From: Parasitella parasitica
Taxonomy: Eukaryota; Mucoromycota; Mucoromycetes; Mucorales; Mucoraceae
Length of the DNA: 47,239 bases
Direction of reading: 5' to 3'
NCBI GenBank assembly: GCA_025201805.1
Contig: MU619278.1
Location: forward strand, 78,449-125,687
The notes beneath the pieces are model-generated. The model did no database searches, was not told where the DNA came from, and saw only the letters and a program-made list of their open reading frames with translations. Of the stretch, positions 33,864 to 47,219 are shown one piece after another (within the stretch, counting starts at the first letter, position 1; every line of letters begins with the position of its first letter). Made by a program: the position numbers and the translations under genes.

Positions 33864-35394
33864 ATGGATCTCAATAAATCGTTGTCTTTAGACAAAAACA
33901 AGGAGGAAAATAAACTGAAAAGAGAAGTACCATCACCCAGAAATCGTCCAGTCTTGCCTCCTATGAGTAGACTTGGCCTACCTCCATTATCGAATAGTAG
34001 CGCTTCTAATCGAAGCCCTTTATCTGTTCGTACTCAAAGCCCTGCTGTTAGTGGACCTGGAGGCGGTAAGAAAATGGGGAAACCTGGATTGAACCTATCG
34101 CAATTAGGTTTATCACCTAAACCAGAGCAAACACCTTTTGCCAATTTCTCTAAATACGTGTAAGTATAAAGATGGCTACCCAATTTTCTTCTTTCTTTCT
34201 ATATTCGTTACTAAATCAATTTGTAGTGATCCTTCTGGCAAACTGAATTTCTCTGGTAAAGCTATTATTCACGCTGATGGCGTTGATTTCAGCAATGGCA
34301 ATAGTTTTACGATAAAAATGGACGATCTTATATTACAAGAAGAACTTGGAAAGGGACAATATGGTACTGTGCAAAAAGTCAAGCATCGAGTTACTAATGT
34401 GACAATGGCAATGAAGGTTAGTTTATCTCAGCATCTGTCATTTTAAATGTACTGAAATATACTGGGATGTCGTATGATCTCTGCAGGAAATTCGCTTAGA
34501 ATTGGACGAAACAAAACTACATCAAATTTTGATGGAATTAGACATTCTACACAAGAGTTCTGGCGAATATATAGTTGAGTTTTATGGCGCATTCTTTATT
34601 GAATCATGTGTATATTATTGCATGGAATATATGGATGCTGGTTCTCTTGACAAACTTTACGGTGAAGGTGTACCTGAAGATGTCTTGGCAAAAATTGCCA
34701 TATCGGTAAAGATCATGCTTTACATCATCGTGAATTAACGCTAACAAATACATGTAGATGGTAAAGGGATTAAAATTCTTGAAAGATGAACTTTCCATTA
34801 TTCATAGAGGTAAAATGAGATTATCTTGATTTGATAGTAATGTAGATATAAATCATTTGCACAGATGTTAAGCCCACGAACGTACTTGCTAATTTAAAAG
34901 GTCAAGTTAAACTATGTGATTTTGGTGTATCAGGCCAACTTGAAAAATCATTAGCAAAAACAAATATTGGTTGCCAGAGTTACATGGCAGTAAGTTTATT
35001 TCCTTACTTACCAGATAACGGTTAGCGTCTTTTTAAACTGAACACTTGTTTTTAATAGCCTGAACGTATTAGAACAGCAAATACGTATTCAGTTTCTTCC
35101 GATGTTTGGTCTCTTGGTATCTCGCTTGTGGAAATTGCACTTGGACGCTATCCTTATAAATATGACAACATGTTTGCGCAGTTGAAAGCGATTATCGACG
35201 ATGAACCACCTTGTTTGCCAAGCGATACTTTCTCAAAAGAAGCCTGTAATTTCATTGATTCATGTCTCCAAAAGGATCCCCTGAAGAGACCTGTATATGC
35301 GGATTTGCTGGAGCATCCCTTTATCAAGAAATATGAGGATGTTGATGTCGATATGGCAAAATGGGCTGCTGATGCCTTCGGGAACAGGAAATAA
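33864..35394 (+). CDS. MAP kinase kinase, Pbs2/Wis1 type
   Basis: Dual-specificity kinase that activates the Hog1/Sty1 stress MAPK. Exons: 33864..34159, 34227..34416, 34487..34705, 34758..34809, 34865..34989, 35059..35394; 405 residues. The N-terminal 90 residues are Ser/Pro-rich. Next comes FANFSKYVDPSGKLNFSGKA, a block typical of Pbs2/Wis1. Kinase domain from about 134: ELGKGQYGTV, catalytic Lys162 (AMK), HRD at 251-253 with VKPTNVL, DFG at 271-273. The activation loop is SLAKTNIGCQSYMAPERI with Ser281 and Thr285 in the S-x3-T pattern phosphorylated by MAPKKKs. It ends about 25 residues after the kinase lobe (ALEHPFIKKY-type). It is shorter than yeast Pbs2 (668), mainly at the N-terminus, so scaffold regions may be missing. 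All catalytic residues are intact. Confidence 0.95.
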
Positions 35395-35502
35395 TATAAT
35401 AAAAATTACTTTCCCGTTCATTCGAGCCTCGTTAAAGATCTGTAGAAAATTTTACTTTATGCGTATATAGATTCCCATAATGGAACAGAAGGAGGAGGAT
35501 GG

Positions 35503-36219
35503 TACCGGATTTCGCATGAAAACAATAATTTTTGAAAAGGAGAAAGTCTTGACTAATGATGATGATTTTATTAATTTCAGTAAATCTCTTCTTCTGTTAT
35601 AGGTACTCTGATCAACCCAACCGTGGCAGTTTTCTTGAGCTATTTCCTGACTGCACTCCCCAATGTATTTTACCAGCTCTGCTGTTGTGAGCCTAAGTTT
35701 TCTTTTAACGAGTCCTTTTAGCTTAGAAAAGCACTCCTCAATTGTATTTAGGAATGGACTATAGCCGGGCAAAAATAGACATGATGGCGAGTATTCTCAA
35801 CTTACTTCCTTACCTTTGGAGCCGTGTGAATTCTGGCATTACCCATAATAAAATGCTGCGGAGGAGTACTATTGTCTCTGTCAACGCTTGCAATGATTTG
35901 TTTGATAAAATTAATAAAGATCTCGGCGCTAGTACCTTCAGGTTCTTGCTTCACGGATGCATCTTTGATACCATTGTAAGGAATTCCAGCCATAACAGAA
36001 ATATTGGTTGCTCTTTTTGTTTTGTATAGACTGGTGTTTGAAAAGAGAGCTGTTACGGTAATTATTTCAGAAATAAAATGAAGAGCAAATGTAGGCTACC
36101 ACTTGGCAAATAACTTTTTCTTGATATTAATCAGATTTTTAGTTTAGACTTTCTTCTTTTTCGTAGTTGACTTTCACCAAAAGCCATTGATTTTATCTTT
36201 TTAAATGCGAAATCCGGTA
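35503..36219. mobile_element. Decayed Tc1/mariner-type element with matching TIRs
   Basis: Left end TA/CCGGATTTCGCAT (35503-35517) and right end ATGCGAAATCCGG/TA (36205-36219) are perfect 13-bp inverted repeats flanked by TA on both sides, the target duplication of Tc1/mariner elements. The 713-bp interior carries a broken transposase on the minus strand. It is too short for a complete autonomous element (about 1.3 kb or more). The matching ends show where it begins and stops. Confidence 0.85.
35560..36040 (-). pseudogene. Tc1/mariner-IS630-like DDE transposase remnant
   Basis: Minus-strand reading from about 36040: ATNISVMAGIPYNGIKDA, then IFINFIKQII, HFIMGNARIHTAPKV. The reading then breaks by stop and frame change near 35795 and resumes as FLPGYSPFLNTIEECFSKLK. 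These match the second catalytic aspartate block (normally xDNARIH) and the PGYSPxLNPIEExF block of DDE transposases. The Asp is replaced by Gly in MGNARIH, and the N-terminal DNA-binding domain is absent. Non-functional. Confidence 0.85.
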
Positions 36220-36386
36220 TAAGGTAGAACATGATTGTCAAGTTTCAATATAAAGTACTTCCAACATGCGCTAAGCATACAACCCTTTAAATTGCACATC
36301 CGAATTAAAATGCCTGAGCTATGTTTAAAAAGAGTCATTTGGACAGTGGAGGACGTTTCTCTTTTTTTCTCATCTTGAAATACTAA

Positions 36387-37455
<1,069 letters not shown>

Positions 37456-37658
37456 TAATAATGAATTATTCCCTAATTTTATAATGATATCTACTTTACT
37501 TAATTTCTTTTTAGAATTTAACTACTTTTTACTAATATTTTTGTTGCCCTGTAACCTACATTAAAATGTTATTCCGAAATTTTGTTTCATTTGCAACATA
37601 AAAGGGATTATTTTCAATTTTGACGGGTTTATTCACATAAAAAGTTTTTACGGGATAA

Positions 37659-38866
37659 ATGAAAGTTCTAATATCAAATGACGATGGTAACTTTACTATT
37701 TTCTAGTTTGATGTTTGGGGCATTGACATGATATTTTGAACAGGACCGCCAAGTTTAGATGAGTCGCCGTTTATTCTGCCATTTATTGAGCACTTGGAAA
37801 GCTTAGGTTGGGATGTAAAGTAAGTTACAAAGCAAGCAAGTAGTGTTCCGTTAAGCCAAAACATCAATACATTTGCACACAGAGTTTGTTTACCTGACTG
37901 TCAGAAATCTTGGATTGCAAAGTCTTTCATGATTAAAGAAGATATTCGGTTACGTTATTTTAATCGAGAGACGAAGCAGATCACTGAGGAAAAGCAAAAC
38001 GATAATGATTTTTATTTGGTAACTCAATGCATTCTATATATCAGGCTTGTTTGATTGAAAATACTTGACAAAGTTGAGTGGAACACCAGCAACGTGTGTC
38101 AACATTGCTTTAAACCACTTGTTCAAAGGTGAAGAGTTCGATTTAGTCATTGGCGGTCCCAATTTTGGCAGAAACATCTCAACGTATTGTTACAGTATTT
38201 ATTAAGTCGCACGATATGCCATTCATTTACTCGATTGTTGCATTTTAGAATCTTCACACTTGCATCAGGAACAATAGGTGCAGCCATGTAAGTGCACCGC
38301 ACATAACAGTGCAGGCATCAAACATTAATATTTTTCTACAATACATAGGGAAGCTGTTTTAAACAAGAAAAAAGCAATCTCAATCTCCTTTTGCTTTTGC
38401 AATCAAGAACCTAAATGTATTAAAAACTGTTGCGAAACTGCAAGTGATATTATCCAACATTTATACAAATCCTCTCGGAGAGATACACCTTGGCCACAAG
38501 ATGGAATGTTCAATGTTAATATCCCAATGAAAGATTATCGTTGTCCTATCCATATCACTGATTTCCACAGGGCTGTGTACGGCTCTCTATTCAAGAAGAT
38601 GGATGATGATAAGGGAAGAAATACCTTCAAGTTCTCACCTGATTTTTCTGTTATTAACAAAGACAGTAATGGTTTACCCGGCACAGACAAGTGGGCAGTG
38701 ATGAACGATTGTGTATCAGGTATTATATCCAAACTCAAAACAATCCAAGCGTGTTCCTTTTATTAATCTTCCTCTAGTGACGCCCATGATTGCCGCTTTC
38801 CAAACTGCAATTACTAAAGATTTAGACTATAATTTTGATGTTTTCAACAAGAAATATGTCCAATAG
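37659..38866 (+). CDS. SurE-family 5'/3'-nucleotidase (acid phosphatase-like)
   Basis: Metal-dependent phosphatase acting on nucleoside monophosphates. Exons: 37659..37686, 37744..37819, 37883..38018, 38074..38183, 38249..38287, 38349..38719, 38778..38866; 282 residues. Motifs: MKVLISNDDG at the N-terminus (metal-binding Asp8/Asp9), PPSLDESPF, SGTPATCVNIAL, DLVIGGPNFGRNIST, and SGTIGAAMEAVL, which together define SurE. The C-terminal half has ASDIIQHLYK and WPQDGMFNVNIP, as in fungal SurE proteins. The ATG at 37659 gives the family's usual N-terminus at once, without a leader. Yeast Pby1 fuses such a domain to a tubulin-tyrosine-ligase-like domain. Here the reading stops right after the SurE part and no ligase domain follows. 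Confidence 0.9.
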
Positions 38867-41229
38867 AAGGTATTATTATTATGTTGCATTAGACAATATT
38901 TTACAAACACTGTGTAATTCTTAAAATCGCAGCTTCAGAGTCAGGATATTTAAGATCTACTTGAAACTTTCTGATCTGAGTGATGTCCATTGATACACAA
39001 GAATCCCAATTGTAATGTTCTACACAAATCGTATTCAATCTTCAAATTTTAAAGCAAGCTTCGAGTTTCTTGATCGCAATTCGCACATTTAAAGTTTCAG
39101 ATCTTCTTGTTCCATGATTGGTGTCCTCATTGTCTCAGTTATTCAAAAGATATTGTGGTACTGTATAATATTCAAGTCTAACGGAACAAATTTTCATCTT
39201 TTAAGAGAGACAAGTATGAATTGGAGTCAATATTTTTCATTTGAAAGTGATTAAGAACATCAGTTGGTAATTTCCATGTTGGATTTGACTTCTTATCTAT
39301 CCAACGATGATGAGATTCAATTTACATAATGATAGAGAACTAGATGTTACAATACGGAGGAAACGTTAATAAGTCAAAATTATCTATTTTTATATACCGT
39401 AAGTTATCATCCTTAAACACATGTTTAATAAGTCTTGCTTAAATATGTTTACTGTTTATATTTTTTTAGAACATATATTCTATTCAAGAATATCGCTTAG
39501 AAGTTAAGATCTCACTCACACATTTTTGGCGTCCCGCTAACAGTTGCAAACCTCACTCCAAGTCAAAATAAATGTCCCCTGGGTCTCATATCTCAAGTTA
39601 TTAGTCTTTGCCGCTTCATATGAAAGTTTCATAGCAGACGATTCGGAGCAATAATCAAGATGCATTATTGAGAACACAAAAATATAGCAATCACTGCTAA
39701 AGGGTCTAGTTGCTCAGTTGCTACGATTTTTGAATGTGATATTAGGATATTAATTAACAGCGCTTGGCCCAGAACATAAATAAAGCTTCTAGGGTAAGCA
39801 ACAGCTGGAGCTAGCTCAATGGTTTACTGATGTAGTTACCGTTGACTCGCCAAAATATTAAAATAATTGGGTATGTCCTATATTTTTTGTGAACCAATGC
39901 AAAGTAGCGAACTGCACGGGACATGTATTTGTCCCTGCCATTCCTTTTGTACTTCTATAATAATTGGCAGGTCTTGACAAAGAGCCCCTTTGGGAAGATA
40001 CAATACATCGCAGGCGCTTTTGTCTATACATTTGGTAGGGGCAGTCATGTAGATATCTTGAGGACAATGTTTGAGGCTTTGACTGATGATATCGATGATT
40101 CTATCATCAGTCAAGACAGTCTTGCTCATCAGAACACTGCCTGGTATAAATTCGACAGGAAACAAGTAATCTATTCTTGTAAATGAGAAAAAGTGGTTTC
40201 TATTTACACGTATATCCCGTCTACATAAGCGGATTGACACTTCTTTTAAGGTGAATAACTGATTCAGATAAATTATGACAAAAAAAACTGTTTTGCATAA
40301 TTATTAACTAATGGGACATATTTGCTCAGCGCAAGAACTGTCATTCAAAGTGTGAAAAATTATACTTCTACAGAACTCACTGAAGCAAACCATAGTGTTT
40401 CTGCTGGTCCTTACATAAAAAAAAACGGGCAGAAGCTTTGAGAAGAATCTTCAACGAAATGGAAAGCATGTAAAAAACAACCAATTAGGAAGCCATCAAA
40501 GCGATTTTCACTAAAAATTTATTAAAGAGATGTCAATAAATAATCACAACGTTACTATTAAATACTTGCCAGCTTTCATTAGTTAAAGGAGAAGGCTTTG
40601 AATGGCGTTGAATAAATGAATATGCTCGCGCAACCTTATATAAATACCCAGGCCCCAAAATGGCAAGAGCACAAGGTAAAAGTTTACCCAATCCATCGCA
40701 TCCCATTACAAATAATTTGGATACCCGTTTGTCCCAAATTAGTTGCTTGTGCACCTAGAGAAAGGGGTTCAGGTTAGTACGGGAGCGTGAGCCATATTTT
40801 GGCCCATCATTTCTTAGTTTGTAACTAGTCAACGGTATACATTAACAAAGTAGACAAGACATAGTGTTCTGAAACGTTCATTTTTGGCGTGAAAACTGCA
40901 GATCTGGCTCATTTCTATACGCTGTTCTGCAGCTGAAATCAATGGCTTCTACCAAGATGTAAGTGTCCTGGTTGACCAATAATTGCTATTGTAAATCACC
41001 TCTGCTAACCTCAGACCAGCAAGCAACATGAAATTGATTGCGTTTGTTTTGGTTGGAGATTATGGACGAAGTAGCGAGTGCAACCAAACCACACATGACG
41101 GTTTTCTTTTGGTCCCGCTTTCTTCTTCATCTGCTCCATACAACACACTCTTCTCTTTTCCTTTTCCTTCTTTCATCAACACAAATCTTTCCTGCCTGCT
41201 GCAGTTTCACAAACATTTGTACTAACGTC
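38867..41229. other. Decayed intergenic region
   Basis: About 2.4 kb. 38867-39840 is AT-rich, with no open frame of note. On the minus strand, 39878-40240 (120 residues, including ALCQDLPIIIEVQKEWQG) and 40533-40754 (73 residues, including KLFVMGCDGLGKLLPCA) are open with some coding-like composition. They lack starts and family identity, and could be pieces of one decayed repeat-derived gene read 40754 to 39878. The CT-rich stretch at 41100-41220 before the bZIP start looks like a promoter or leader. Confidence 0.4.
39878..40240 (-). pseudogene. Possible relic of a dispersed mobile-element-like gene
   Basis: Open minus frame of 120 residues ending near GSQKI. The stretch DLPIIIEVQ with preceding LYLPKGAL recalls conserved repeat-family proteins in Mucorales, from general impression only. 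No start, no catalytic motif. May be chance. Confidence 0.25.
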
Positions 41230-43460
41230 ATGAAAAAAGCCAGTGATGCCATAGTCGTACCTCATCAGGATGGTTCAGCCCAGAGCGAGGATGACTGCCG
41301 ATCATCACCCAACATATCAAAAGAAGTTGAGAAAGCTCTGGATCAATCGCATCTGCCGAAATCACCTCCTACTCCCCAGTCGATTAAGTTGAATTCGAAA
41401 GGCGCAATTCAATTGACCAACTCATCAAATGGCCCTTCTCCAAATGCTACTACAAACGCTATACTCAACCTGAAGATCAACCCTTTCTTCCATGACAAGC
41501 GCAAGTGGGATGATTCGTTTACTGTTGCCGAGAAAAAAGCATCGACAGGGAACATTGTCAAAGCAGCCAGTAAGATCCTGCTCAATGTACGAGCCATTTT
41601 TTTCATTGACATTTCTTGTTTAGAGGATAACGATGGTGAGACATATGTCACTTTGCAAGAAGAAGAATACACAATCCCTGCTTTAAGTCATTATGAGGAA
41701 GATGATAGTCAAGGTAAGGAATAGCAATGGCAATGGCTTTCGCAAGTGTAATTACAGTGAATCTAGAAAGTGACAATGTTGACAACGCCAATAAAAAGCC
41801 TGGCAGGAAACCTATGGCCGATGAGGATTCGCTATCAGATGTAAGTCATCGTTTCAGGCTGGTTTTTTTTTACGTCAATCTAACACCAATATAGCCTGAT
41901 CAAGATCCAAAAGTGAAAAGAAAGGCACAAAATCGTGCCGCACAAAGAGCGTTCAGAGAGAGAAAAGAGCGATATGTCAAAGAATTGGAGATCAAAATCA
42001 AGCAAGTGCAAGATGCTCACTTGGTTGCCACTGCTCAATTAGTTCGGGAGAATCAGCAGCTGAGAGCCATTATTTACAGGCTAGAATCCGAAAATAATGC
42101 TCTCAAAGGTATTCCTATGCAGCCATATCAATCACAAGCACCGCCACCCATACATCAAACAGTTTCTCGTACCACTAGCTCCAATTACGCTACTATCGCT
42201 CCTCTCTTGCCCCAAACTCCCAACCAACAACAACTATTGCTGCCTGCCTATCTGCCAAATTCACCTTCTTCCGTCTCCTCTATTCTCCATCCAACTTCAT
42301 CATCTGTCAACCAAATGATGATACTGGCTTCCAGTTCTTTGCAGCAATACCCCATGTCACCTGTTGTATCAGCTGCTATACAAAACACATCTCCTACACC
42401 GTCAACCAAGACGATATCAAAAAAAGTATCTTCAAAACATTACAAGACAACGCCTCCTCCACCGCCCAATAACCAACCATTGGAATATACCTTCTCTATC
42501 AGTACACCTGCCTCATTGAGACCTAGCACTTCATCCTCTTCAAAGCATAATAGACCAGAGCCAGTTGAGCTGGTTCAACTGTATCCACCAAGCGGGAGTC
42601 ACCAAAATAACAACAATGCAAAATCTTCCGAGTCGTTAAATAGGAGTGATTTAGTCATGCTCTCACCTGAACATAACAACAATAATGCGCCCAAAAAAGC
42701 TGCAAGTGTCACCAGCGTTAGCAGTACTGGATCTCACTCGATTACTGCTCCCTTAACATCGTCTACTCCTCCATCATCACTAGCCAATGGCTACCAAGAT
42801 GATACCAGTAGCATTGTGAGTGATAAGACGAATTCCACTGTCAGTACGCAACAACAGCGCAGAAAGATTCAGCAACTGGAAATTGGCATGCTTGATTGTC
42901 ATATCGATACTGAGGGCCAGATATTCTGTGAAAAACTGCATAATGAAGTCTGCAATGATGCATTTGATCGGTTGCTTTCTGAGCCCTTGTTTGATCAGAT
43001 GGGAAAGCTCAATTTATCCATCAGTAATTGCCCTGTTCCAATTGTAACTGGTGGTCTCATGTCTTTTGAAGAGCAACAAACAAGAAAAACTAAACATCGA
43101 GAGGAGACACATGATGAGAAAACCGAGGAAGCAACTACTGGAGAAGAGAAGGATACTGAGAAAACAAATGTTCCGTCTGAAGATACTTTGTCGTCGTCAG
43201 CACCACCCACCCACCCCCACGCTACTTCACCAACAGAAGCCACATCTACCAAGCCTTCAATCGAACAAAACCAGAATCGGTTATTGACTTGCCCCGAGAT
43301 CTGGTTCGTTTTGAATCAACACGAAAAATTCAGTAATTTTACCACGGATCAACTTTGCCAAGCTGTCAAAGAACTCGCTAAATGTGCTGACAGTGGTCCC
43401 GTGTTGGAAGATTCGGATTTGTTTGCAATTTTGGCCAAAATGGATCAGGGTTATTTATAA
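41230..43460 (+). CDS. Yap1/Pap1-type bZIP transcription factor
   Basis: Oxidative-stress regulator of the AP-1 class. Exons: 41230..41713, 41758..41840, 41895..43460; 710 residues. The basic region KRKAQNRAAQRAFRERKERY (about 196-217) has the NxxAQxxFR signature of Yap proteins, and a leucine zipper follows (IKQVQDAHL to LESENNAL). A Ser/Thr/Pro/Asn-rich centre is next. An n-CRD-like segment around residue 521 has three Cys (MLDCHIDTEGQIFCEKLHNEVC). The C-terminal PAP1 domain has TCPEIWFVLNQHEKF, DQLCQAVKELAKCADSG, so three Cys in the c-CRD with an overlapping nuclear-export-like helix. This implies redox control of nuclear export, as in yeast. A 37-nt intron-like stretch at 41588-41624 is read through in this model. 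The start could lie elsewhere; the frame is open upstream but has no better ATG. Confidence 0.9.
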
Positions 43461-44340
43461 AACAAAAAACTAAAAACAAATGAGCAGCATTATTTTATCA
43501 TGAAATATGTAAGGCTCAACGATATAGACCGCCTTTTTCTCAGTTTCATGAGCTTAAAAAGTGTATTTCCCGGAAAGAAATCGAAAACTACATCTATACC
43601 GCTAAATTCTCATGAATAAACTTATGAAATCTAATGAATAAACTTTGTCTTGTCTGCAAAAGATTCAATCTGTCGTATTAACGCCATATATACTCTAATG
43701 CTAATCGCATCTATTGGGGATGGTTTGAAACATTTTCTCCGTTTAGATAATGACAAGTAGATACTGGAGCGATCATTTAAAGCCGAGGAAAGGCTCTAAT
43801 AATAGACAATGTGTTTTTACAAACGAATTGATCATGGATGATTAGAGCAATAAATCTTTTACAAGATAAAGGAGAAATACACAATAAGATTACCTCTATA
43901 AATGATAGTTTACTTAATCGTTTATTTTATCTTTGCTGACATATCTGTAATCGGACAAGTTTTGTTTGTGTAGGATGTGGAGTTTGCCTGTCAAAACTCG
44001 GTTCTTCCGCGGAAGCCTTGAGAACAGATGCACAGATGTCCTCTAATAAACCTAGAAAAGATCATAGCTTGCTTTAATACCTAAATTATACGCGTAAACC
44101 TTGAAAATTAAGGGATTTTCTGTGCGTCAATAAACCCGGAGTAATTTTCTCGGGCATTGACCAAAATTTATTCAATGTAGAGTACAAACCACAGTAGCCA
44201 ACAAGTTTCAAAGCGTCTATTCAAAAACTTTAATAGCTAAAAATACAGAAATACAGCTTAACCAGTATATATAAACAAGCTGAAAAACTAAAAAAAAATT
44301 GTACGCCTTTTACCTCTCCAAACTCGTCATATCAAAAATC
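43461..44340. other. Intergenic, promoter of UNC-93-like gene
   Basis: About 880 bp, AT-rich, no open frame of note. A TATATATAAA box lies at 44266-44275. Confidence 0.5.
44266..44275 (+). promoter_or_regulatory. TATA box of the UNC-93-like gene
   Basis: TATATATAAA, 66-75 bases upstream of the ATG, in a plain AT-rich leader. Confidence 0.45.
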
Positions 44341-45786
44341 ATGCTTGGATTTAAATACTTTGAAGGGTACAACACTCCTATTGTACAGATTGTGTTTCTG
44401 GGCCTTGTATGCTTATGCTGTCCTGGCATGTTTAATGCATTATCAGGCCTTGGTGCGGGTGGCTCGATGAGTAGTAATGTTGCGTTGACAGATGCTGCAA
44501 ATGGCGCTCTTTATGGCTGTTTTGCCATCATAGGGTTTTTTGCCGGTTCGGTTACAAACACATTAGGTGTCAAGTACACATTAACCGTAGGCATACTTTC
44601 CACCAGTTAAAATATGCATGTATACAAACTAATAGTTCCATGAAATTAGGTTGGATCTGTTGGCTACGCCATCTATTCAGCAGCCTTCTGGGTATACGAT
44701 CGTAAACAGGTGTCTGGGTTTGTAGTTGCAGCAGGCGCGATCCTCGGTTGCTGTGCTGCGCTCTTTTGGAGCAGCCAAGGTGCCATCATGATGTCCTACC
44801 CTCAAGAAAAGGACAAGGGCAAATTCATTGCTATTTTCTGGTCTCTTTTCAACTTTGGTGGCATCTTAGGCTCATTGATTGCCCTTGGTTTAAACTTGGA
44901 GAACAACACTGGCGGCGTCTCTACCAGTACATACACTGCTTTTGTTATTGTCATGCTGATCGGTGTTGTATTTTCCCTTACTCTGGCAAGCCCCACTAAC
45001 GTAGTCCGTGCAGATGGCTCCTATGTAGCTATCACTGAATCCGCTCATTGGAAAACAGAACTAAGAAACGTATTGAAGGTATGGAAAGAGTGGCGTATGC
45101 TTGCCTTGATCCCTGCTTTCTTGGCCTCAAATTGGTTTTATGCCTACCAGTTTAGAATCAATTCCATCTACTTTGATCCTTCTACCAGAGCTTTAAATGA
45201 TTTGTTATACTGGGCTATGCAGGTCATTGGTTCAATGATGATAGGCTATCTTTTGGATTATACGAGGTTGTCGCGTCGTGTTCGTGGTTTGATAGCTCTC
45301 ACTCTTTTGTTCGTTACACTGATGGCCATTTGGGCTGGTGGTTTCGCTTTCCAAATGACGTTTGATGCTGATTACAGTGATCCTATTCGCTGGACCAGTA
45401 GCCGCTTTGGTGGACCTTTTGTCTTGTATATCATGTATGGTTTCTCTGATTCTATTTATCAAACTTACTTGTACTGGCTAATGGGTGCTATGTCCAATGA
45501 CCCTGCTATGTTGGCTCGCTATGCTGGTTTCTACAAGGCTATGCAATCTGCCGGTGCCGCAGCTGCATTTGGCGTTGATTCATCTAACATCCGTCTTCGT
45601 TGGGAATGTCTTATCTGCTGGCTATTAGTATTTTTCTCCTTTCCTCTTATTTTCCTTGTCACCAACAAAGTTACTGAAACCAATGTTGAGAAAAATCTCT
45701 CGAGTGGTGATATCTCTACGGAACAAATTCCCGCAACGTTTCCAGTAGAGAAAAAGCCAATGGAAAATATCAACATCCTGCCATAA
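44341..45786 (+). CDS. UNC-93-like major facilitator protein
   Basis: Polytopic membrane protein of the fungal UNC-93/DUF895 branch of the MFS; substrate unknown. Exons 44341..44586 and 44650..45786; the splice joins TLT to VGSVGYAIYSA. 460 residues. About eleven hydrophobic segments: PIVQIVFLGLVCLCCPGMF with the family motif NALSGLGAGG after it; GALYGCFAIIGFFAG; VSGFVVAAGAILGCCAALFW followed by SSQGAIMMSYP, the conserved UNC-93 loop; and NFGGILGSLIALG. In the second half: WRMLALIPAFLASNWFYAYQ, WAMQVIGSMMIGYLLD, GLIALTLLFVTLMAIW, and CLICWLLVFFSFPLIFLV. The hydrophilic C-terminus is short. The ATG at 44341 begins the family-typical GFKYFEGYNTP. An upstream TTG-initiated extension was ignored. 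Confidence 0.93.
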
Positions 45787-46320
45787 GATAAGACATGTAT
45801 ATACTTCCTATCAATTCCAACAATATATCCCTCTCAGAGCATATTATTTTACATGCTTCGACTTCATGATGTAGATATCAAAATCAACTAAGCGAACTCT
45901 CTTTTGTATGTCATAACATTGAAATTTGCTTTTTATCTTGGGTGTATTCATGATCACCGTCTACAGAAGCTGCTCCAGGCTTACGAATAGGTCTAGTGCA
46001 AGCTTTTGCTCGACTGCAAGTACTAGTTTATGAGCAGCCGTAGATGGTTTAATTGTATATATTTTTTTTTTTTTTTTGGTTAAGTTTGCCTATACCTAGT
46101 AAATACCATTGAAACTGAGGGCTTTATTTCCACTAATTCCTTAGCTACCTCTAGTAGCATTATCCCACATGCCTCTGTCATTAAATTCATCGTCGAGATA
46201 TTCATTTACCTCCTCTTCTGTGAATTCTTTATATATAACTCTCAATAAGTGGCCCTTGATTTGCTCTCGAATCTTTCAGTTTCATTTACATGAATTTAAT
46301 TGTTCAATTGTGAACGGAAA

Positions 46321-46342
46321 CAAAAAAAAAAAAAAAAAAAAA
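46321..46342. repeat. Poly-A run
   Basis: About 21 A residues in spacer. Possibly a retroposed tail or slippage tract; nothing coding lies before it. Confidence 0.8.
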
Positions 46343-47197
46343 GGCATACTAGAAAACAGACGAACTAATGTATCGACAACTCATTGATCTTGGCCTAAAT
46401 GTAGCATTTGGGGTATTTCAAAGCTCATTCATCTGTGAACTTTACATTTCTGAAAGGGAAAAGTACTCTCAAACATCACCCTTGATGCATAGAAGCCTTC
46501 TGAAGTAATTTCAGCATTTTTCTCGATTAAAAAAATTTCATTGATTTTTAGAGATTTTTCCCTTGCTACCATAAGGCTTTTTTTGTCAATTTCACAAGAT
46601 TCGATTTTACACCCCAAAAACTGAATATTTTTAAAGATATACATTAATGAAAAGTGCTTCAAAATTTCTAATCTATTACATCAAAGACTCTTTTTTGCTG
46701 TTACTTAACCAGAATTTTGAGTCATGCTCAATAAAATGATTTTTTGATTTTTTCGATTTAATCGACGTTTTCAGTATAAATTTGTTATAAATTTTACACC
46801 ATTCGATAGAGCGTCAAAAATAATTATCAAGTCTATTAATTTATATTGCACATTGTATTACTACACTTTCGAGTATTCATGAGAAATAGGACAATTTTTT
46901 TTTTTTTAAAAAAAAACTTTCAAATCAAACAGAAGTTTATTCAAGATTGATCTTCGGAGTTTCAATCTTTATTGATGATGATGCTCAAATAGGTTGTATA
47001 CATTTATTACAGTCGACGAAACTAGGTTGGGCCAGTGAGAAAAAATTTGGGTCATTTTAAAATTGAATTTGGACGTCGCAATGAAAGTGAGACACCAGTA
47101 TGAAAATGGGACAGCAATAAGTAGAAGGGGACATATTAGTTTTTGGACCAATCAAACTTTTTTTTTTCAATAGGCTAACTTACCCATAAATAAGGGG

Positions 47198-47219
47198 TGT
47201 CTTGCTGTTATGCAAGACA
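47198..47219. repeat. Short perfect hairpin
   Basis: TGTCTTGC and GCAAGACA form an 8-bp stem with a 6-base loop (TGTTAT). It lies near the window edge and the function is unknown. Confidence 0.6.

Noticed and set aside
41038-41229. Upstream extension of the Yap1-like frame
   Set aside because: It translates a CT-rich leader (FFWSRFLLHLLHTT) without homology to Yap proteins; the ATG at 41230 fits better.
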